Assembly (NCBI GenBank): GCA_037976565.1
Contig: CP137669.1
Location: 41,194,912-41,258,911 of the forward strand
DNA: 64,000 bases
From: Mesocentrotus franciscanus
Taxonomy: Eukaryota > Echinodermata > Echinoidea > Camarodonta > Strongylocentrotidae
Reading direction: 5' to 3'
How positions within the stretch are numbered: the first letter of the stretch is position 1; every line of letters begins with the position of its first letter. The notes under the pieces are model-generated. The model made no database searches, had not been told where the DNA came from, and saw only the letters and a list, made by a program, of their open reading frames with translations. This document shows positions 58,677-64,000 of the stretch, piece after piece. The translations under genes were made by a program, and so were the position numbers.

Positions 58677-59638
58677 ATATTATCGGCCTCATATAGAGTA
58701 CCGAAGCTGTGACGTCATAAAAATCTATTTTTGGAATTTCTCAATTTTTTCTTCATTTTCCGAAAGAGCACCAAAAATAATAATCATAATCCTAATCCTA
58801 ATGTTATGAGCCAGAGCAATATAACACTGAGTTCCCATAGGCAATCTTTTTATTCAGATGGTCATATCTCAGCCAATACTTAACATATTCAATTGGTTTT
58901 CGACATTTGGACATTATTTTTGGAGGTCTTTCGGAAAATGAAGAAAACATTAAGAAATTCCAAAAATAGATTTTTGATGACGTCACACTTCACCAATCTA
59001 TAGTGATTAAAAGAACCATATTTAAATTGTTGTTTTCAAACAGATGGGATATCGCCAGAATAGAGGTGTTCTTAGTAAGGGAGAATGGGGGAGGGGTACA
59101 TGTACAGGGTACGTTGCAAAGATTGTCGTCCCGAGTCAATTCAGTCGAATAATTTTGAGAAAATTTCCATACCGTGCTCCATGTTTTTCAAGGGCACTTA
59201 CCCGTCATATCATCTGAAGGACTGTATGAAAGTCTGGCGCTACACGATCGCAAACTATTTTCGGAAAATCAACTATATAGATGAGCCGCGCAGCCCAGTG
59301 CAATTGGATAAAATGAACGAGGTACAAATATCTGAGTATTGGAACATTCGAGGAGGAACCTAGTACATGTATGTCCAAATATGGATGTCTGCCGGGGCCC
59401 CTCTGCTTCATGCGCCCCTTGGGCCGGTTAAAAAGGCCCCAAAATGCATTTGATCAAACGAATGAGGTACCACTTGAAAATAATTGTAACTAAATACATG
59501 AATGCCACAAAGCACTGAATGGCCCATGCCAGACAAATTTTCTGCTGCATAGGATCCGCCAGACACCCCAAAAATGTGGCCCAAAGGCCCGTTATTGTAG
59601 TATTGACCTAACTTAAGAGTCTAAGGGCATAGGCCTCA
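58677..59638 (+). repeat. Interspersed repeat R1, member b
   Basis: Homologous to 18810-19893 but shorter. It is interrupted near its start by a fold-back MITE (58694-59000) and ends at the same point ('gagtctaagggcataggcctca'). 59639-59813 holds nothing recognised. Confidence 0.65.
58694..59000. mobile_element. TA-flanked fold-back MITE, deleted copy
   Basis: Ends TAGAGTACCGAAGCTGTGACG and the inverted counterpart TGACGTCACACTTCACCAATC. The right arm is full length, while part of the left arm is replaced by 'aataatcataatcctaatcc'. The other R1 members read through this point. Confidence 0.75.
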
Positions 59639-59817
59639 ATTGGCACATATCACCAATTTGGTGGTCTTCCATGAGGCCCTGTTTGGTAAGAATAAAATAA
59701 ATAACAGCAGCAAAAACAAAATAGATAAATACGCAAGCATATAAACTGGTATAATACAAATTAATTGGTATTCTCATGAAATAACTGATCATTCAAGAAT
59801 TATCCTAGATCATTTAA

Positions 59818-60549
59818 CCCTAATAAGGCCGCCCCCCCCCCCACCGCGATTTTTCTGATTGTTCGGGAACGCATACGGATGACGCCCCGCCGCTTCATGA
59901 TTTTATTCTTTCGAGTCTTGCGCATCTTTTAAAACAATTTTTCGAAAATCGGACCTACCGTTACAAAGTCACGTGACCTTTGTCTTTACATGTCGGCCCG
60001 AAAATCGCTCATTTTCGTGATTTGTGTACAAAACATATGGAAATATCATTTTTCCTAAAAAGAGATAAAACATTGGTTATTTGGTCTTGTTTAAAGTTTA
60101 GGTGTTTGTTTTGGGGGTCAAAATAGTTAAATTATAGTTAGAAATGAAATAAAACAACAAAACAATAAAATACATAAGTTAAAAAACAATGAAATACATA
60201 AGAAATTATCAAAACAAGAGATAACATAAGGAATAACCTAGCTTTCCAAAAAAAATTTTCGTATTATTATTCCAAATGGTCTAACAAATATATGTAGTGG
60301 AAAAGAATGCTTAAATATAAAGAATATATGATTTATGGGTAAAAATATGAATTTGTTGACCTTATTTGCATAATTTACCATAAATATGCAAATGAGTAAT
60401 TTTTTCAAAAAATTGCTATAGTATTCTATACACTTCACTTGACATGCATGCAAATTTTCGCAGCGATCGGCCGTTTCACGGCCGAGATCTTAGGGGGCCA
60501 TAATGGCCCCGGCCGTATAAAGAACTCAAATAGCCCGGCCTTATTAGGG
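59818..60549. mobile_element. piggyBac-like non-autonomous element (732 bp)
   Basis: Perfect 14-bp terminal inverted repeats CCCTAATAAGGCCG ... CGGCCTTATTAGGG, flanked by TTAA at 59814-59817 and 60550-60553. A CCC terminus plus TTAA is the piggyBac signature. A C-rich run follows the left end, and GGCCGTTTCACGGCC near 60470 is a further palindrome. No transposase frame. Confidence 0.9.
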
Positions 60550-60555
60550 TTAAAA

Positions 60556-61392
60556 GAAATATGTGAATGGAAACAAGGATACCATTTTTAGTCTCATAGT
60601 GATTAAAAAAAAGACATATTTGAATTGTTTTCTTCAAACAGATGGGGATATCGCCAGAATGGAGGCGTTCTTAATTAGAGGGAGAAGGTGATGGGGAAGG
60701 GGGTACATGTATACAGGGTGCGTTGCAAAGATTGTCGTCCTGTGCCCATTCAGTCGAATAATCTTTTTAAAAATTTCCATACCGTCCTCCGTGTTTTTCA
60801 AAGGCACTTACCCGTCAAAACATCTGAAGAACTGTATAAAAAAGTCTAGCGCAACACGATCGAAACTATTTTTGGAAAATCAACTAGAGAGCCACGCAGC
60901 CCAGTGCAATTTGATACAATGAACGAGGTACACATATCTGAGTATTGGAACGTTCGGGGAGAAACCTAGTATATACAAATATGGATGTCTGCTGGGGCCC
61001 CTCTGCTGCATGTGGCCCCTAGGGCCAGTTAAAATGAGCCCCAAAATGCGTTTGATCAAACGAACGAGGTACCACTTGAGAGCAATGTTAACTAAATACA
61101 TGAATGTCTCAAAGCACGGAGTGGCTCATGCCAGACAAACTTTCTGCTGCTTAGGGCCCATCAGACGCCCCCAAATGTGGCCCAAAGGCCCATTAATATC
61201 GTAGCATTACAATTTTGCAAGGTACCACTCAAAACCGATTCGGAATCCTCGGGTTAATTTTACAAACTACAGAAATCATTATGCCAGAAAAATGTTCTGC
61301 TGCAAAGGGGCACACAGACACACCAAAAAAAAAAAAAAAAAAAAAAGGGGGGGGGGCCCAAAAGGGGCCATGATCAAACGAATGAGGTACCA
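60556..61392 (+). repeat. Interspersed repeat R1, member c
   Basis: It starts 'gaaacaaggataccatt', passes 'gatggggatatcgccagaatgg' and the 'gtggcccctagggcc' monomers, and ends at the target site of TU-like element C. An A20G9-like homopolymer junction lies at about 61325-61356. Confidence 0.65.
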
Positions 61393-61400
61393 CTTGAAAC

Positions 61401-62060
61401 TGGATCTAGGTAAATAACCCCCTGGACAATCTAACCCCCCGGCCCATTACTAGCGGGACAATAGAGTACCGAAGCTGTGACGTCATAAAAATCTATTTTT
61501 GGAATTTCTCAATTTTTTCTTCATTTTCCGAAAGAGCACCCAAAATAATGTCCAAATGTCGAAAACCAATTGAATATGTGAAGTATTTGCCGAGATATGA
61601 CCATCTGAATAAAAAGATTGCCTATGGGAACTCAGTGTTATATTGCTCTGGCTCATAACATTAGGAGCCAGAGCAATATAATCTTTATTCAGATGGTCAT
61701 ATCTCAGCCAATACTTAACATATTCAATTGGTTTTCGACATTTGGACATTATTTGGGTGCTCTTTCGGAAAATGAAAAATGAAATTCCAAAAATAGATTT
61801 TTGATGACGTCACACTTCACCACTCTATTACCCCCCGAAATGACAACTTATTATCAGGGTACACTTCCCCTGTAATGAACAGGGTGGGGGAGGGTAATTG
61901 TCCTCGGGGTGGGGGTGGGGGTAATTGTCCTAGGGGTGGATGTCCTTGGGGTAATTTTCTTGGTGGTAATTTTCCGGGGTTTATTATCCTTGGGGGTTAG
62001 TTTTCCCGGGGGGTAATTTTCCAGAGGGGGCGATTGTCCAGGGGTAATTGTCCTGATACG
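61401..62060. mobile_element. TU-like fold-back element C
   Basis: Starts TGGATCTAGG and ends TCCTGATACG, as in elements A and B. Flanked by the exact 8-bp repeat CTTGAAAC (61393-61400 and 62061-62068). The right arm is a degenerate array of 'ggggtaattgtcc' units; the left arm is short. A fold-back MITE is nested at 61462-61827. Confidence 0.85.
61462..61827. mobile_element. TA-flanked fold-back MITE, near-complete palindrome (366 bp)
   Basis: The two halves are inverted copies of each other for most of the length (left arm to about 61660, right arm from about 61663), ending TAGAGT and CTCTA with TA at both borders, as in mariner-like MITEs. RNA from either strand would form one long hairpin. 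Confidence 0.85.
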
Positions 62061-63180
62061 CTTGAAACCAGGCGATCACGAAGAGGGGGTTGGGGTCAAC
62101 CCGCCCCTCAAACTTTTTTTATGTGTGTGTTTCGGAGGAACCCCCCTCACTTTTTTCAAGTGTAAAAAAAAAAAAAAATCCGGGAAAAAGTGCTCTTACC
62201 CCCCATCCCCGCTTAAGCAGCGGCTGGCTGAGTCGTTGCAAATTTTCGGGGCGATCTTCAAATTTTATCTTCAATAAATGGTGTTCTACTTTAGATGACT
62301 GTGCTACATGTACTTCTCATTTTAAGTTGTCCTGTCAATGATTGTGTTAAAAAGTACAGAGAATCCGATTCATATTCAATTTTGTCTGTTTGATGGCATC
62401 CTGGTGCGCCGCCATTTTGTCAGAATTCAATTATTAACCAACCGGTAGAGCTAAAGGTACTTTCGAATAAATAAAGGGTATGATAATGAAATGTTGTGCC
62501 TTGAAAATGTTTTAAGCGTCAAGAAATTCGATCATGATGCTACTTAATCGATAAAATGTTAGGATCACACCATAAGGACACTATAAAGGCCATTTATTGA
62601 CCGGATTGACATTTCTAGGATGTCATATATGCTATGGCTACCTAGGGGCCCTTTTTAATGCCTCTAGGGGATCATCAGGTCAGGATTCATAAAAAAGGAG
62701 AAACAATTGCTCCATTTCTGTAGCCAATTCCATTATGTGTCGTTAACTCTCCAAGCTAAGTGCCCTTAGAGGCCGCCATGCGTATTGTTGAAATTCAATA
62801 TGGCCATTCAGATAGTAATGTAGTTCAAAATGAAAGGGCAGAATAATGTACTAATGTTATTTTATAGTTTTCGAGGCAAGATACTATAATGCTAATATTC
62901 TTACACCAAATTGATGTCAACATCATCCTAAAAATTTCTTTGGCAACCAGTTCCCCGGATATATATACATGTAGTTCATCCTATGAAGTAGAGTCCCCAT
63001 CCTATTTAGGTTCCTGTGTAGCCTGAGGAGGTGAAGGCATCAATGATCAAAAGCTACAGAGACCGGGTCTGTTGCTAGTGTTCCTGCCTCCTGAACTGCT
63101 AAATATGAGGCGGACGTACTTGTTCAACAGATAGCATTTGCCCAGGCACCTTGCAACCGAGCTATAAAAGTTGTGGTATA
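62061..63180. other. Stretch with no recognised gene
   Basis: A pyrimidine/purine-biased segment at 62090-62240, with an A run at 62165, then sequence in which neither a protein nor a repeat shared with the rest of the window was recognised. Confidence 0.5.
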
Positions 63181-63490
63181 TTCTCGTAATGTTGCGGAAG
63201 TCAGAGAAGCCTCAAGATTCACTGTTCAGCCCCAGACCTATTGTTCTGGTGACGACACTGAGCAAAACATTTTCCGCATAATACAAAAGTAGACGGGTTC
63301 TTTGGGCCTGGCTTGACAAAGTAGTTCCTACAGAGGCCAGGGAACAGCAGATGTTGTGTTTGGCTACCGCATGGATGTGTGCCTACAGTGCGAACAAAGT
63401 GCAGAAATCCTCGGACTGGAGTCGGGCTTTGATAGGCCTCTAATCAGAAGAGACAGGTTGATAGAAGTTCTTGAGACGTTCCTAGAAGAA

Positions 63491-63524
<34 letters not shown>

Positions 63525-63987
63525 GAAATTATGCATCATCCGATTTCATCTAGCGGAAACATCTCTAGAACCACGGCTGCAGAAAGGAATGTGTGAACCG
63601 TTTTACACTAGTATCTCCACCCTAAATGAGACAGTCTGCCTCCAGTACTATATTCGTAGTGAATCAGCTAGAAGCAGCGCTTAGTGATCTCTGCAGATAT
63701 TTCCCACAAGAAACATTACAGACGCTTGAATTCCTCTGGATGTAACATATGTGGATGATGCTGACTTTGTGAGCTTCTCAGGAACATTCTCCAGACAGTG
63801 AAGAATACAGCACTAGGGAGCTCACTAGGGAGCTCGAAAGACTTAGTCCCCAATGTGAACCCAATTACGATTGATCATACATTGTTATGCTATATAGGTC
63901 GCCTAGAATTGTATTGGCGAATGACGAAGAAACTTGGTTCGATGCTTTATAATGTCGAAGATGTTGCATATGCCCACAGCAAGTAGC
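63180..63987 (+). pseudogene. Decayed non-LTR reverse transcriptase fragment
   Basis: Pieces in changing frames: DVVFGYRM (63354), RRDRLIEVLETFLEEQ (63450), then LDVTYVDDADFVSFS (about 63735), with the catalytic Y-x-D-D box, and WRMTKKLGSMLYNVEDV near the end. The order fits a LINE-type RT. A 31-A run at 63492-63522 interrupts it between the first two blocks and the catalytic box. It continues to the window end. Confidence 0.65.
63492..63522 (+). repeat. Poly(A) run of 31
   Basis: Pure A run inside the RT fragment, either the tail of a retroposed sequence or slippage expansion. Confidence 0.95.
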
Positions 63988-64000
63988 TAACCAATATAGT

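Noticed and set aside
59818..59831. CCCTAA as a telomere-type repeat
   Set aside because: It occurs once at each end as part of a TTAA-flanked inverted repeat, not as a tandem array.

Overview
The window is animal nuclear DNA: AT-rich, intron-containing and packed with transposon remnants. A sea urchin (Strongylocentrotus or a relative) is the best guess. The strongest clue is three fold-back elements built from arrays of a ~15-bp GGACAACTACCCCCT-like unit and flanked by 8-bp target duplications, which fits the TU elements described from S. purpuratus. The species is an inference.

The one clear host gene family is atlastin, the dynamin-like GTPase that fuses ER membranes. It occurs twice in tandem on the + strand. 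Copy 1 (exons at 516-12949, 11 coding exons) reads as an intact protein of about 526 aa with P-loop, DTQG, RD, three-helix bundle, two membrane segments and a basic tail. Copy 2 (36075-45667) has the same exon structure, but two 1-bp deletions in exons 8 and 9 shift the frame and create a stop at 43625. Unless these are sequencing errors it could encode only a soluble ~342-aa GTPase fragment. From the middle of exon 10 through several kb of 3' flank the two copies are nearly identical, while upstream introns are clearly diverged, which suggests gene conversion. A third copy of the 3' flank (52794-58676) follows a 500-N gap and begins and ends at the homologous points of the copy 2 flank, so it is probably an unmerged haplotype.

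Layout: 1-510, SINE remnant and a partial duplicate of coding exon 1. 516-12949, atlastin copy 1, its introns carrying hAT-like, TU-like, piggyBac-like and other small elements. 12950-18430, its 3' UTR and flank. 18785-24870, old interspersed repeats, a LINE fragment on the - strand and a large inverted repeat. 27688-33938, a decayed Ty3/gypsy element (gag, protease, RT, RNase H, integrase) with ~126-bp terminal direct repeats, itself hit by a SINE-like element and a Harbinger-like element. 35560-45667, atlastin copy 2 with a LINE in intron 2 and a hairpin-rich insertion in intron 4. 45668-58676, 3' flank, gap and repeated flank. 58677-62060, repeat family R1, a TTAA-flanked piggyBac-like element, two fold-back MITE copies and the third TU-like element. 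63180-64000, a decayed LINE reverse transcriptase.

No tRNA, rRNA, CRISPR or operon-like structure was seen. Most observations of interest concern transposon structure, datable because the duplicated locus supplies empty sites, and the fate of the second atlastin copy.
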